This document shows positions 25,801 through 36,100 of a DNA stretch of 64,000 nucleotides, piece by piece. The notes beneath the pieces are model-generated. The model had not been told where the DNA came from. It saw nothing but the letters and a program-made list of their open reading frames with translations, and searched no databases. The translations under genes and the position numbers were made by a program. How positions within the stretch are numbered: the stretch's first letter is position 1; every line of letters begins with the position of its first letter. Origin of the DNA: Strongylocentrotus purpuratus (Eukaryota > Echinodermata > Echinoidea > Camarodonta > Strongylocentrotidae); contig NW_022145615.1 of assembly GCF_000002235.5 (NCBI RefSeq), forward strand, positions 28,632,921 through 28,696,920, given 5' to 3'.

Positions 25801-27841
25801 CCATTTTTACAAAATCTCTAGTTGCTAATGGGTTAAGGCTCGTTCGCATATGTCGTATACTGTAGTGGTTTTGTGTACTAATGAATGGTACATGAGAACA
25901 ATGTAAACAAGCCTTCTGGGAGTGTTATTCATAGAAGTTGATTCTGCAAACCATAGTTTCTCATGTACTAGTAATGTGCACTAAGTGCATTTTATTTCTA
26001 GGATCAGCTAAAAGTTAAGTTGATGTGAACAAAGTATGATTTGAAATCTCTTCATGTGGATCATTCAAAGAAACACTGCTCACTGCTCCTCTTTTTTGAT
26101 ATACCTTGAAAGATAGGAATGCTTTTATGAGCAACCAATAATCATAAAGGAGATGAGACATTGTGAAGAGTGAGATGAACTGGATTTTGATGCTCAGAGA
26201 AGGGGGGGGGGGAATCATTTTTGTCAATTTATGTTTAGGAAATTTCAGGAAAAATACAGGACCGCTATTTGACCTAATCTTCTCAAAATAATTTGTCATT
26301 AATTTTATGAATGGACAAATCCGTACAGTAATATATATAACAGATTCATTGATTCATAATATTGTTGACAATATACATGTAGTTATATATAGTGATGTCT
26401 TTTCTAACTTTAACTTTAAAAAGTGTAGTTTCCTGTTCAAAGCTGATAAACAAGGCCATTTTAAGAAGAAAAAAATTACCATGATGCAGTTTCTATAGCT
26501 TTGAATAATTATGATTTACTCTGTTTTTGTTTGTATGGCAGGTCATGAGTACAGGATGTATAATACCTATGATGTTCACTTCTATGCGTCCTTTGCTCTC
26601 ATCATGCTGTGGCCCAAGCTAGAGCTGTCCATGCAATATGATTTTGGTATGTATCCTCTGCTGCAGATAACCAGAAATAATTGAATCATTTAGTAATTTG
26701 AATGAAATTATGTCTGATTTTGTTAGTGTTGGTGGAGGGTGAAGGGGGAGGGGGGGGGGGGGGCTTTGTTATCATTTCATATAATATGTTCAGGTGCCTT
26801 CTGTTTTCCAACTATTATCATTTTTATCTATAATTATAAAATTTACACAAATGAAGAGTAGACTACCTGTCATCGAGATGGATTTCTTTGAACAATCCAG
26901 TATGGTGTTTGCCACATTTTCTTGTCAAGTAGATTTAGAAAAACAGTATAAAAAGATCAACAACACCATCTTTAACATATGCATGGACATTTTGTTGGAA
27001 ACCACATCTTTTTTGTTTGTTTATTGTCTTGTACTGGTTGTGTACCTCATGATGCACACTATTATTAGTATTAGTGGTAGTATTGGTACAGTCAAACCTG
27101 CTTTAGTGACCACCTGTCTACAAAGACCATATTTTTTGTTCCCCTTGAAAATGGTTTTCTATTGAAACATGTACTAAAGGAACCTGTCTACAAAGACCAC
27201 TTTTTGTGTTTCCCTTGGGCGGTCGGTCTCGACAGGTTTGACTGTATTATTATCGATGTAATGAAAGTTCACTACTCTTTTCTCTCTCTCCTCCAGGTCA
27301 ATATGTAGACCATAAAGATGAGGATAGTTTCCAGGATCTATCATCAGGATTGAGATCCATCAGGAAGAGTGCTGGATGTGTACCTCATGACTCAGGAAAC
27401 CCGGGTAGGTTAACTAAAAACTTGAAAAAAATTGTATTACCCCATTGACTACTGAATTCTTGCATTCCCTCAGGCTTTAATACAGGCGCAGCCTTGTTTG
27501 GGTAGGGAGTGGGTTAAACCGTTGGAAGGGCTGTACATGGAGCTGTTCGGAGCTGTAAGGAGATTTCAATAGAAATGAATGATAAAATAATGATACAGAA
27601 GGAAAACTATTTGTATTAGGCAGTGAAAGAACTGATTACACAGGAATGAAGAAAGAAAACAGAAAGAGAAAGAGAGAGAGAGAGAGAGAGAGATGAAGGA
27701 AAATACAAAAAGGAATAAAGAGCATAGAGTGCACAGAAAAAGATTTATGAAATATGGAAGAGAAAATAGAAAGATAAGAAGAAATGTTTGAGATAGAAAA
27801 AAAAAACAGACTAGAAAGGAAGAGAGAGTAATGAAAGAGAA

Positions 27842-27873
<32 letters not shown>

Positions 27874-30037
27874 GGTGACAGATAGATTAAAGATAGAAAG
27901 TATAAAACAAGCATATTTTTTAATATATGTGTAAACCGTTCCCTATATTTGCCTATTATGAATACTCGATTATAAACCTGAATTTGCATAAAACTCTCTT
28001 ATTTTTTTTTCAGAGGAAGATCCTTGGTTGAAGCTGAATTGCTACTGGTTCCACGACACGGCCGAATGGAAGGACCTGAACCTCAAGATGGTCCTAATGG
28101 TATACAGGGACTACTTTGCTACCAAGGATAGGGAGTTCCTGGACTTCATGTGGCCCAAATGCATGGTAAGGTGGTCTATGCATGTAGTACACTTCTGTGT
28201 ATTGTTCAATGAAAAGAAGAGATGCCAATCATAAAAAAACTTTTAATTTATTCACCAAAACATGAATTTTGTATTTAAAGCCCCACTGCACTACTTATAG
28301 CTACTTGCACCCTCTATATAGCAAACAATGCCCAATCGGTGACCATTGGTCCCCCATGATCCTCTTTTTCTTATGTTAATTGAGAGTTGATTTGATGAGA
28401 TAACCACCTGTCAGTAACCTTGCAGTGTGGTCTAATCGCTCCTGTAAACTAGTACAGATGGGCTTTAAGAGATTCGAGGGGGGGGGGATGCTACATCTTG
28501 ATAATCTTTTCCTAAGGACCTACCTTTTTCGTGTTATTATACAACATATGACATCTGACCCAAATAGCAATGGGTATCACATTTTCATTTCCCCCCGTAT
28601 GCCAGGAATCAGCAAAGTATTTTGGAACTAGAATTGAATAATGAGATTTCAGGAAATAGTACATGTGATTTAAGGTAGTTTTGAGCCATTACAAATTATT
28701 ACTTAGTGACTATCATGGTTTTCATAGATTATATTCATTATCTGGAAAGAGAAAGTTGATAATATCATTATCAGTGGACTACAGTAATGTACCACCCCAT
28801 GTTTGTTTCATTGTTTAGACTGTGATGGCTAAAGCTAACAGTCAAGACAAGGATGGTGATGGATTGATTGATCATTTCGGAACAGCTGATCAGACGTATG
28901 ATGTATGGACAGCTAAGGGATGCAGGTATGTTCTGTCATGCTTACCTTCATTTCATCTTTGACTTCATAGATGGTGTTAACATTTTTGAGAATTTTTGTA
29001 AGTGTTCTTAAACCATAATTGTTGCTTGTCTTCAAAACGGAGACAGTTGCAATCACAAGTATCATTCGGTCCAGTTTGCATATGGACAGGTAGTGATGAG
29101 TAATTCAAAGAGGAATATGAGTCATGTGGTAAATCAGTATACCAAAATTATTTGCTTTTTCATACAACATAATTCAACATTTTGTTAGTGAGTCTGGTTG
29201 AGAATTTAATACCTTGATTTATATTTTCAATTACCTCTTTAAATAAATTTGTAATTATCCTTTTACTTAGTATTTTTCTAGTGCTATACAGGTTTTAAAA
29301 ATAAACTATTATATAAATTGTTAGATACATATGAATGTGTATGTAGAAAATGATACTCTTGTCATACAAGATTGTACTTTGTGAGTCTCGTTGAAGAGAC
29401 TCCATGAGAACCCGCTCTCCGCGCATGCGCACATAGTCGTTCTTCGCAGCTAGGCTAATAGAAAGTAATTTTTTATCGCGCAAATTATTATTAAAGAAGA
29501 TTTATGTTTATACACATTCACATGTATATACTGTAATACTACAATCACTCAGAATAACATGGTACAAAATAGATTTCAGAACTACATGTATTGTAGTATG
29601 CGCCTACATTCTTCAATAATCTTTATTCTTTGCCTTCCCCAGTGCGTATTGTGGAGGCCTGTACCTGGCAGCTCTGAAGTGCATGTGTGAGATGGCTGAC
29701 CTACTAGGGGATGACAAAGCCAAGCGACAATACTCAGAGATACTACAGAGAGGAAAGGCCACGTATGAGAAGAAGCTCTGGAATGGTATGGTGCCTCGTG
29801 ACCAATTCACTTGATTAATTTGTTTTTAAATGTTGCTGATTGATGGTAAAATTAAACCAAAAATAATTCCTTTAGGTGTAACTTGTCTATAACACGACAA
29901 AGGAGTAGTTATGCAAGAGATTCATCTAAAATATGAATTGTCGTGCTTGCATGTAGGGTCTTAGGAGATATTTCTGTTCATGTTAACGTTTTGAAACTAT
30001 CTCTGGAAATCCCAACAAAACCTTGCCATAGCATATC

Positions 30038-30068
<31 letters not shown>

Positions 30069-31533
30069 GCCTAATAATCCACTCCAAATTTTATTAAACC
30101 GAAACGGAAATTCTTTTTGCCCAATTGATCAATCAGTCAAAGTCAAAAATTGAGTATGAAAAATAATTTGATTTTTATTCATAGTTAGACATATTGGCAA
30201 CATATGCAATAATTATTCTTTTATGATGGTGTGCTTTAAATAATTGTTAGTCTTATTCATATTGAATTTGATGATGATATGTACTTTACATGATTGACAT
30301 CCAGGTCGATACTTCAACTACGACAGCAGTGACCAGAGTTACCACGACAGCATCATGGCTGACCAGACCTGCGGTCACTGGTACCTACGGGCCTGTGACC
30401 TGGTCCCAGAGCGGGACCAGGTCTTCCAGGTAGACCATGTCAGGTCAGCGCTACGGACCATCTTCGATATGAACGTGATGGGGGTCAAGGAGGGTAACTT
30501 TGGGGCTATGAACGGGATCAGACCCAGCGGCAAGCCAGACCATACCAGTCTACAAGGGGAGGAGGTGTGGGTCGGGACTACCTATGGTCTCGCTGGCAAT
30601 ATGATTCAAGAGGTAGGAATTTATTCTTCTTCTTCTTCTTCTTCTTCCTCGTTAAATGCTACTTCATGCAACGAAGATTACGCACTGCAGTGTGGTGTGT
30701 GCCATGTCCAATATGTGTGTAGAATGATGGCAAAATTCTGATACAAAGTTACCCATTAGCCTCGTTCACTTATATTGAATTAATTGTAGTGATTTAATTT
30801 CTAAATCCAACTTGCTTAGAATCGCATTCTCCTTGAGGAATGTGGAGCATATATTAACTGCAAATTGCACTTGATATCATTGCAATCTAACCTCAATGTA
30901 GTAGGGTCTAGAGATTAGAAGAACACATATTTATCAGCAGAATTAAGAAGTAAAAATATTTTGGCAGTAGGTTGTTTATATCAAAGTAATTTAGATTTTT
31001 GTTGTTGAATGTATATGTAGTTGGTTTATAATCATATTTTAGTCGTAAAATATTACAGCTTTTTTATAATCATTCAAAAAAGGGCTTGAAAATATAGAAA
31101 ATAATGTATTTCAATGTACATGTACATGTGTACAGGTTCTTTGTAGATCTAGCACTATGTCTTGTATGATATTCCAGACCATATTATTCTATCATTTCTG
31201 TTATTAACAGTTTCTAAGTTACTTTTGCCAAGTAACTGCCTAGAGCAAGAAAGTAAAAGCAATATGGGTCATTCTTCCTGTACTAGTCACCGACCATGAA
31301 TTCATAGTGTCTTTTCTTTACAGGGTATGTGGGAGGAAGGATTCCGGACCGCCAAGGGATGCTACACGACGTGCTATGAGCAAGCCGGTCTGGCCTACCA
31401 GGTCCCTGAAGCTTACATGTCCAAGAAGATCTACCGATCCCTAGGTTACATGAGACCCCTGGCCATCTGGGCCATGCAGTGGGCTGTGGAGAAACGACAA
31501 CAGCAAGAACAAGAACAAGCTCCAAGCAGCTAA
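13451..31533 (+). CDS. GBA2: GBA2, non-lysosomal glucosylceramidase (GH116 beta-glucosidase), complete, 17 coding exons
   Basis: GBA2 hydrolyses glucosylceramide to glucose and ceramide at the cytosolic face of ER/Golgi membranes, separately from lysosomal GBA1. Seventeen exons (listed individually) join with consistent phases into 903 residues plus TAA; the human protein is about 927. Residues 1-85 are an acidic, low-complexity tail. Residues about 86-420 form the N-terminal beta-sandwich domain (VGGIGCG at 157-163, [20 protein letters not shown] in exon 4). Residues about 450-870 form the (alpha/alpha)6 catalytic domain. Key residues are the predicted nucleophile E483 in SALFNELYF and the predicted acid/base D630 in VYRDY, placed by spacing to human E527/D677. 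[10 protein letters not shown] loop (658-666) resembles a calcium-binding loop, followed by ADQTYD (671-676). No stops, frameshifts or missing core motifs were seen. Confidence 0.96.
13505..13564 (+). repeat. Coding minisatellite, five 12-bp units in GBA2 exon 1
   Basis: Units of GAGGACCAAATT with minor changes encode [16 protein letters not shown] and EEKS. It is an in-frame repeat in the acidic N-terminal tail, likely length-variable among individuals. Confidence 0.9.
13842..14036 (+). mobile_element. 195-bp TTAA MITE, copy 1 (GBA2 intron 1)
   Basis: TTAA at each end and shared interior strings: ctacttgtagctacttgctc, tggtcccccatgatcctctt and ccacctgtcagtgacctcgc. Two other copies are at 28275-28468 and 40195-40389. 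It starts about 20 bases after the exon 1 donor. Confidence 0.85.
14486..14574 (+). CDS. GBA2: GBA2 coding exon 2
   Basis: Residues 124-153 (split codons at both ends): [20 protein letters not shown] then [10 protein letters not shown]. Acceptor ttcatttcag, donor gtaagc. Matches the vertebrate segment ending in a conserved Tyr-Gly. Confidence 0.92.
14939..15054 (+). CDS. GBA2: GBA2 coding exon 3
   Basis: Residues 154-192: [20 protein letters not shown] then [18 protein letters not shown]. The Gly-rich GGIGCG and GDFCRW motifs are GH116 N-terminal domain hallmarks. Acceptor ctcgtacag, donor gtaggc. Confidence 0.95.
16585..16795. repeat. Dispersed repeat, copy 2
   Basis: Inverted counterpart of 7015-7215, sharing ttagggctttaatattacac, cacagacactgataacat and gggccatgcatctcaaattt. 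It lies in GBA2 intron 3. Confidence 0.7.
18400..18627 (+). CDS. GBA2: GBA2 coding exon 4
   Basis: Residues 193-268, phase 0 at both ends: [20 protein letters not shown] at the start and [20 protein letters not shown] near the end. Very close to the vertebrate sequence. It follows the largest intron (3.3 kb). Confidence 0.96.
19561..19676 (+). CDS. GBA2: GBA2 coding exon 5
   Basis: Residues 269-306 plus two bases: [20 protein letters not shown] then [18 protein letters not shown]. Acceptor cacattgacag, donor gtaagttc. Confidence 0.95.
19718..20092. mobile_element. Inverted-repeat element with an internal 111-bp tandem repeat (GBA2 intron 5)
   Basis: Ends are gccgtttggtc and its complement gaccaaacggc. 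Inside, a 111-bp unit (ggtctacacccggcccgtct onward) occurs twice, starting at 19771 and 19882. Shorter catttggtct modules are sprinkled throughout. It begins 41 bases after the exon 5 donor. Confidence 0.75.
20375..20642 (-). mobile_element. tRNA-derived SINE fragment (GBA2 intron 5)
   Basis: On the minus strand a B-box-like string (ggttcgcatttcgagtccca) is followed by the body seen in the SINE at 22500, including an equivalent of gggtacctgacaggaattaattccttg. It is interrupted by unrelated sequence, so it is a degraded copy. Confidence 0.55.
20645..20794. mobile_element. Foldback MITE, GTTTCATAAA family, copy 2
   Basis: Ends ggggcccgtttcataaagct and agttttatgaaacagggccc; the middle has cagccaatcagatgccatga. 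Nearly the same as the copy at 49327. Confidence 0.85.
21306..21417 (+). CDS. GBA2: GBA2 coding exon 6
   Basis: Residues 307-344: [20 protein letters not shown] then [15 protein letters not shown]. Acceptor tttgcctgtttag, donor gtaagacag. Corresponds to the vertebrate stretch rich in small residues before the beta-sandwich domain ends. Confidence 0.93.
21967..22160 (+). mobile_element. MITE with CAGTCAAACCTG termini, copy 1 (GBA2 intron 6)
   Basis: Bounded by TA and CAGTCAAACCTG on the left, CAGGTTTCACTG and TA on the right. Internal strings are ctatagagaccacatttctc and gtaaaggaacctgtacataa. Related copies at 27087 and 32034. A TA target suggests a Tc1/mariner-type origin. Confidence 0.75.
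22355..22457 (+). CDS. GBA2: GBA2 coding exon 7
   Basis: Residues 345-378 plus one base: [20 protein letters not shown] then [14 protein letters not shown]. Acceptor tttgcctaccag, donor gtgggatta. [10 protein letters not shown] aligns with the vertebrate equivalent. Confidence 0.94.
22500..22800 (+). mobile_element. tRNA-derived SINE (GBA2 intron 7)
   Basis: The head has an A-box-like tggttgagcgg and a B-box-like ggtttgagtcc about 40 bases apart, as in a tRNA gene. A body follows with gggtacctgacaggaattaa, then a tail gatatgcgctatacaaggac ending in attattatt. Mutations in the tRNA-like part and the long body exclude a functional tRNA gene. Confidence 0.8.
23046..23193 (+). CDS. GBA2: GBA2 coding exon 8
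   Basis: Residues 379-427 with split codons: [20 protein letters not shown], then [28 protein letters not shown] is the conserved end of the N-terminal domain. Acceptor attgtctgccag, donor gtaaccaat. Confidence 0.95.
23211..23361. mobile_element. Foldback MITE, GTTTCA(T/C)(A/G) family, copy 3 (GBA2 intron 8)
   Basis: Diverged copy with gggaccagtttcacagagcc and agttttgtgaaatggggccc at the ends and ccaatcagaagcaaggattt in the middle. It begins 18 bases after the exon 8 donor. Confidence 0.7.
24198..24323 (+). CDS. GBA2: GBA2 coding exon 9
   Basis: Residues 428-469: [20 protein letters not shown] then [20 protein letters not shown]. Start of the linker into the catalytic domain. Acceptor ttacctgtag, donor gtaagtcat. 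Confidence 0.96.
24890..25125 (+). mobile_element. 3' end of a non-LTR retrotransposon (LINE) with (TCA)n tail
   Basis: One plus-strand frame at 24930-25010 reads [20 protein letters not shown] then LKTHIF. This is the usual C-terminal end of reverse-transcriptase ORF2 proteins of CR1/L2-type LINEs. A tail follows: atggcgccatacaaatgctg and then (ATC)n. 5'-truncated and lying in GBA2 intron 9. Confidence 0.65.
25373..25542 (+). CDS. GBA2: GBA2 coding exon 10 (nucleophile exon)
   Basis: Residues 470-526: [20 protein letters not shown] at the start, with the predicted nucleophile Glu483 in FNELYF, and EYGRFGYLE at the end. Acceptor ttcttttgtcag, donor gtaaatat. Confidence 0.97.
25576..25837. 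mobile_element. Short TTAA-bounded repeat (GBA2 intron 10)
   Basis: Starts TTAACCCTTTTACTCACTG and ends CTAATGGGTTAA, with the TTAACCC/GGGTTAA termini inverted. It is more CpG-rich than the surrounding intron, starting 34 bases after the exon 10 donor. Probably a MITE; the inverted repeat is short. Confidence 0.5.
26542..26646 (+). CDS. GBA2: GBA2 coding exon 11
   Basis: Residues 527-561: [20 protein letters not shown] then [14 protein letters not shown]. Almost the same as vertebrate GBA2. Acceptor ttgtatggcag, donor gtatgtat. Confidence 0.97.
27087..27246 (+). mobile_element. MITE with CAGTCAAACCTG termini, copy 2 (GBA2 intron 11)
   Basis: TA-CAGTCAAACCTG on the left and CAGGTTTGACTG-TA on the right are exact inverted complements. 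The inside repeats ctacaaagaccac twice. Best preserved copy in the window; it lies about 50 bases upstream of the exon 12 acceptor. Confidence 0.85.
27297..27404 (+). CDS. GBA2: GBA2 coding exon 12
   Basis: Residues 562-597: [20 protein letters not shown] then [20 protein letters not shown] corresponds to the conserved IPHD-G motif. Acceptor tctctcctccag, donor gtaggtta. Confidence 0.95.
28014..28165 (+). CDS. GBA2: GBA2 coding exon 13 (predicted acid/base exon)
   Basis: Residues 598-648: [20 protein letters not shown], then [18 protein letters not shown], then WPKCM. Asp630 of VYRDY lies 147 residues after Glu483, against 150 between the human catalytic pair, so it is the likely acid/base. 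Acceptor ttttttttcag, donor gtaaggtgg. Confidence 0.96.
28275..28468 (+). mobile_element. 195-bp TTAA MITE, copy 2 (GBA2 intron 13)
   Basis: TTAA ends, with ccactgcactacttatagct at the left and gtacagatgggctttaa at the right. Same orientation as copy 1. It is 110 bases after the exon 13 donor. Confidence 0.88.
28819..28925 (+). CDS. GBA2: GBA2 coding exon 14
   Basis: Residues 649-683 plus two bases: [20 protein letters not shown] then [15 protein letters not shown]. It holds a DxDGDGxxD loop and the conserved ADQTYD-W motif of the GH116 active-site region. Acceptor attgtttag, donor gtatgttct. Confidence 0.97.
29643..29785 (+). CDS. GBA2: GBA2 coding exon 15
   Basis: Residues 684-731: [20 protein letters not shown] then [26 protein letters not shown] is conserved. 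Acceptor tgccttccccag, donor gtatggtg. Confidence 0.96.
30039..30067. repeat. (ATA)n microsatellite in GBA2 intron 15
   Basis: About nine ATA units in a row, probably a retroelement tail or simple repeat. Confidence 0.9.
30305..30612 (+). CDS. GBA2: GBA2 coding exon 16
   Basis: Residues 732-834, the longest catalytic-domain exon: [32 protein letters not shown] and [18 protein letters not shown]. The MADQTCGHW and EVWVG-TYGLA motifs are GH116 core. Acceptor gacatccag, donor gtaggaat; a (TTC)n run starts about 15 bases into the intron. Confidence 0.97.
31324..31533 (+). CDS. GBA2: GBA2 coding exon 17 (terminal)
   Basis: Residues 835-903 and [35 protein letters not shown] and [30 protein letters not shown] is the conserved end of the catalytic domain. 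A short Gln/Glu-rich tail follows. Acceptor tttctttacag. Confidence 0.97.
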   Translation, partial: GMWEEGFRTAKGCYTTCYEQAGLAYQVPEAYMSKKIYRSLGYMRPLAIWAMQWAVEKRQQQEQEQAPSS

Positions 31534-31536
31534 GGG

Positions 31537-32020
31537 TGCGGTCAAGCGATTTTTGAAGCTAGAATCACAAACATGAATCACAAATCAAAATGCCGTTAAA
31601 AAACATGGTTACTATGGGAGAGCGTTCAAGCAATTTTTCATCCACTCTGATTCTTGCTCATTTCAAGCTCAGCCACTGCTCATCACACTGTGCAGTTTGA
31701 CCCTGGAAGTATAGGTCAACTTCGCCGCGTGCTTTCTGTCTGTGTTTACGGTCGACTGTCGGTCAAACCGGAAGCAGGCAACGATAATGGCGTTATAGAA
31801 TCATGATTGAGATCTCTGTTCGTTCAAGCGAATTTTAGGGACCGTGATTCTGCAGAATCATGATACAAAACGCATCTTTTTCAGCATTTCATTTTTTTGT
31901 TTTTAAACACGTTTAGTTTGACGACCGACAAAAAATTGCTTGAATGCAACCGTGTTTTAAACTAAACGTCTTTGAAAACCGTGATTCTAGGATGAAAAAG
32001 TGTTGATTGAACTTAAAGTC
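31537..32020. repeat. Inverted-repeat-rich block at the start of the GBA2 3' UTR
   Basis: Four related strings occur: ggtcaagcgatttttgaagc, gttcaagcaatttttcatcc, gttcaagcgaattttaggga and, inverted, aaaattgcttgaatgcaacc. Each is linked to a gtgattct or agaatcac string. The block starts 3-4 bases after the GBA2 stop codon and looks like a foldback element or an element cluster, so the proximal 3' UTR is repeat-derived. Confidence 0.5.
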
Positions 32021-32033
32021 TAACCAAACCTTC

Positions 32034-32222
32034 TACAGTGAAACCTAGCAACAACCTGTGTAGAAAGACCATCTGTCTATAAAGACCATATTGTTTTGTT
32101 TCTCTTAAATAATGGTTCTCATTCAATCGGGTATTAAAGGAACCTGTTCATAAAGAGCATCTGTCGATAAAGACTGCTTTTCTTGCTTCCCTTGAGCAGT
32201 CTTTATAGACAGGTTTTACTGT
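32034..32222 (+). mobile_element. MITE with CAGT(C/G)AAACCT termini, copy 3 (GBA2 3' region)
   Basis: tacagtgaaacctagcaaca at the left and acaggttttactgtg at the right, with ctataaagaccatattg inside. Downstream to about 32605 several further fragments of the same kind occur (agtggtccttatacacaggt, ctagtggcctttacacgcag), so this is a cluster. Confidence 0.7.
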
Positions 32223-33127
32223 GTTTATACATGTAGTGGCTACCTGTTATCAGAGACTTGTATACCAGTTATTCCTTAGAGTGTTTTAACAACAGGTTTA
32301 GCTGCGGTCTTTATAGACAGGTCACCCTTAGTGATGGAGAGGTCATATTATTACCAGAACTGGAGAGTGGTCTTCATATACTGGTTTGAATGTTCTTGCT
32401 AAAAATCTCCACCCTTCCACAGAGATCACCGTCCATATAGAAAAGCCATATAATCAAAACTCAAAGAGTGGTCCTTATACACAGGTTTCATTGTTCTTCG
32501 CTCTGTCTTCATAAACATGGATTCATACACACTTCCAGACAGACAAGCCGTCCTAAAATTTTATCAGAACCCTCTAGTGGCCTTTACACGCAGGTTTGAC
32601 TGTTGTATTTATCGGTACCGAATAAGAAGTGCCCTTGATCACTCAACAAATGTCACAATACAAGCATTTAAAAAAAATTTAAACAAATCTTAATAGCCTG
32701 GAGGCAGTATACATGTTGCAAGCTCTCTGTTTTTTTTTGTACACCAAAGAAACCTTTTTCCAAAGCTACTAACAAGTATATGTGTATTTGTAATACATGT
32801 AATTGAAATATTTACAAGGGGGTGTTCTTTTTCACCATTCTGTATTTCGATAAACCTACATGTCATTGAACCTTTATTACTTGGTTTGTAAATCAATTTT
32901 CAAGTCCTCTTTTGATACAATCAAGAAATGATGCCAGTTCATTGCTGCTTAATTCAATGCCTTCTGATTTATTTGAGGCAGATTATGTAAAGTAAAAGGT
33001 GATTATCTGTAAGAAATTTAATCAAAAATACGGCTTAGATTTGTAAACTTGAATTCAAAAATTCAGATTTTGGTTTGAATTAAATTACTGTTCAACAGAA
33101 TCATAGTAAATGATTGCGTGACTGTGA

Positions 33128-33133
33128 AATAAA
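33128..33133 (+). terminator. Candidate GBA2 poly(A) signal AATAAA
   Basis: The first canonical hexamer I noticed after the GBA2 stop, about 1.6 kb downstream, followed by a T-rich stretch (tttcatttttggttttctg). Others lie further on, for example near 33843. Unproven without transcript data. Confidence 0.3.
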
Positions 33134-36100
33134 TGTTTTAATGTTATTTCATTTTTGGTTTTCTGTAGCAGGCATTATTTTAAGGTTGATTGGTATCAGA
33201 ATTATTTATGGTCTTATATCATACGGGTTAAGAATAATTTTGGATGCTGTGAAACAGAAAGGTCTACAATTATATCCCAACTCTTGCCGACTTATTGTTC
33301 TTCTCTTCCTCTCTCTATTTGAGAGAAAAATAATATTTTGAAGTGGTAAAAGAAATACCAGGAAAAAAAAGACTAGAACTTAGATATGTCACTGCTTTTC
33401 TTGAAAGAATAGTGATATAATAATATTCTGTCTCTTGTATGTGATGATTACGAGTGTTTCGTGGGGGGGGGGGGGGGGCAGCTCATCGCAGGTACAGTAT
33501 ACTGAGTTACATGTCTCACTATTGTTAAACCCTTTATCATCATAATTTGTGATATCGAAAGGGAGATAATTTCATCATGTGTATAGTTTCTCACTGGTAC
33601 TGGTACTGGTGTATTGCTAATAGAAATTTTCACAGCACTTCCATTAAAAGGATTTAGCAGGAATGATTTTTTAAATGTTATTATTATACATCTTTTACCA
33701 AAGAACAACTTCTTGATTCCATACTTATGTACTACACAACAGGATTCTGTGCTATGATAGATATATTAAATTGGAAATGTATTCTATTTATGAGATTATA
33801 TTATATCAATCAACTAACTAATGTGATAGTATTACTAAAGATTAATAAAGTATTACTAAACTGATTTCCATATTAATTTCTTTGCATATCGGTTTAATTT
33901 TTTAGGTTGTTCCATCTTTGATTGTAGATTACGCTTTATATTTTAGCAATTATGAAGTGCCTATTGTAGTATTTATTCAATATATATTGGTACTTTCTAT
34001 GAATTTTTATGAACGATTGTATGTATGGTAAGTAAAATAATGTTTTGCATTGAAAAACTAGCATGTTTGTGTAATTGTACAAGCAACATTTTACAGAAAG
34101 AACTACAAAATCAAGCAATTAATTTACCAAAGGTAGTGTAGTTTGTCAAGATTAGTTTAGGCTTGTAGTATATTTCCGGTAGCACACTTTCTTCCACAAT
34201 GTACGTTCCAATTTCATCTCCTATTTACTGTTCATTCATGTGAATTTGCAATCAAAATATGTTTCATAAATTGTAAACAATGTTCTTCTTTGCTTCAGTA
34301 AACTTAAGGTGGGCTGCAGTAATGTATTGTAATAAGTTAATGTTTAGAAAGGCAGTGTTTTTTTTCTTCTCCAACTTGATCTTTGAAAAGAAGTGTTTAA
34401 ATGTTACTTATAAAGTTAAACCAATCTCAAAAAATAAAACTCGGCTTAATATTCAGCTCATCAGGATCACACATTTAGGGTTTGCGTTTCATTTCTGGAG
34501 TTGTGTTTTAACTTATTTTTTTAAGTGGATGGCCTTTTTTCTTCATCTTATTATCATTTTTTTAGGGGGGGGGGGACAATTTTGAGCATCATGTGACTTG
34601 TCAGCAAATTTGATCTGCTAGCTTCCGTTCATAATGGTCCAATATCCTTAATTTTACCAATGTTATATGGTATGCATGTTTATGCATTTGTGTTAATTGA
34701 TGTGAATCAAATTATTTGTGAGAGAAAATGATATTATTTTGACACTGTCTGTGATTTTATCTGAACACATATCTGTATTTCCAAATACTTGATCTGAAAT
34801 CTATCGAAGTGATTTGTATGACTTGAAATATCTATTTAAATGTTGATTTGTTGATGATGGTATATCTGGAAAGTTATTTGACTGTACATATTTGTGATGA
34901 TTCCAATTAGATTATATGATTTTGAAGAGTGTATATTTGAAGCTATGTATCTTATCATTGTATATTATTGGTAGGTTAAGGTTTGAACCCAGATCTCTTT
35001 ATTCATGCTAGATTATAGTGTTCCTTGCTTTAATACATTTCTTCCATCTTTTGAATAAAACTATTTATCTAGAAAGCATGAGAAACATGCAAGAAATATT
35101 GAATTGTGTAATAGAAATTAATCTCATCTTGTTAAACCTTGTACTGATATTAAGTGGTAAGCTATGGTTTACCTATCTCTCTCTCTCTCTCTATTTAAGA
35201 GAATGCACTCTGCATCTCATAACACAAAGCTCAGTGACTACGCATATGACCTTTGTTGCATGCAGTGCTATTCATTTACATATACATAACAAATTTTTAA
35301 AGGTCACAGTTTACTACAGTACATCTGGACGAGCATTTATGTTTAATAACGGTCAATTAAGTACTTAATGTTAACTGCTTGAGCATTGAAAGTGTCTTTA
35401 AAGCCTTTGAACCTTGTTTGTGAATGTAATAATGAATGCACCATCAACGAGAACAAATAAAAGTGTGATTTTTATCTGATTATATGAATATGTTTCGAGA
35501 TACTTGTACTTGGAAAATAAGATTAATGTAAGATGTGGATGTATCACGTATCTGCTGAATTAATTTGTAAGCAGCTGTCATCATGACGAACATTACATGT
35601 TCTTGTATCAACATTTGTTTTCTGTTTTGTTGGTATTTGAAGAAGACTCATAACCATTCCCAAATGGTTTCGACTCTGTTTCAGTCTGTCCACAAGAGGC
35701 TTAATGCCTGTAGAACATTAACCATCCCTTCACATTTTATCTGTTCTCTTTTCCATAACATATCACCCATTCACACATCCATCTCCATCCCCCAATCCTC
35801 TTCTACCATTAGAGAAAGTTCTTAATATTCATTCATCTAGTTTTCCTTCTCTCTCTGTCCCCCTATTTTTATCTTTTCTCTTGCTCCTTTCCTCTCTCCT
35901 CTCACTTTCTCTCACTATTTCTCCCTCCTCTTTCTCTTTTTTTTTTCTCTCTCTCTCTCCTTTCTTCTCTCTCTGTGTCTCCTTTCTTTCTATTTCACAT
36001 TATCTTTCTCTTTCCATTTCTCTCTTTTTCGCTCTTTCTTTCTCTCCTTCCTCTCTCTCTCTCTCTCTTTCTCCCCCACTTCTCTTATTCTGCCATACAT

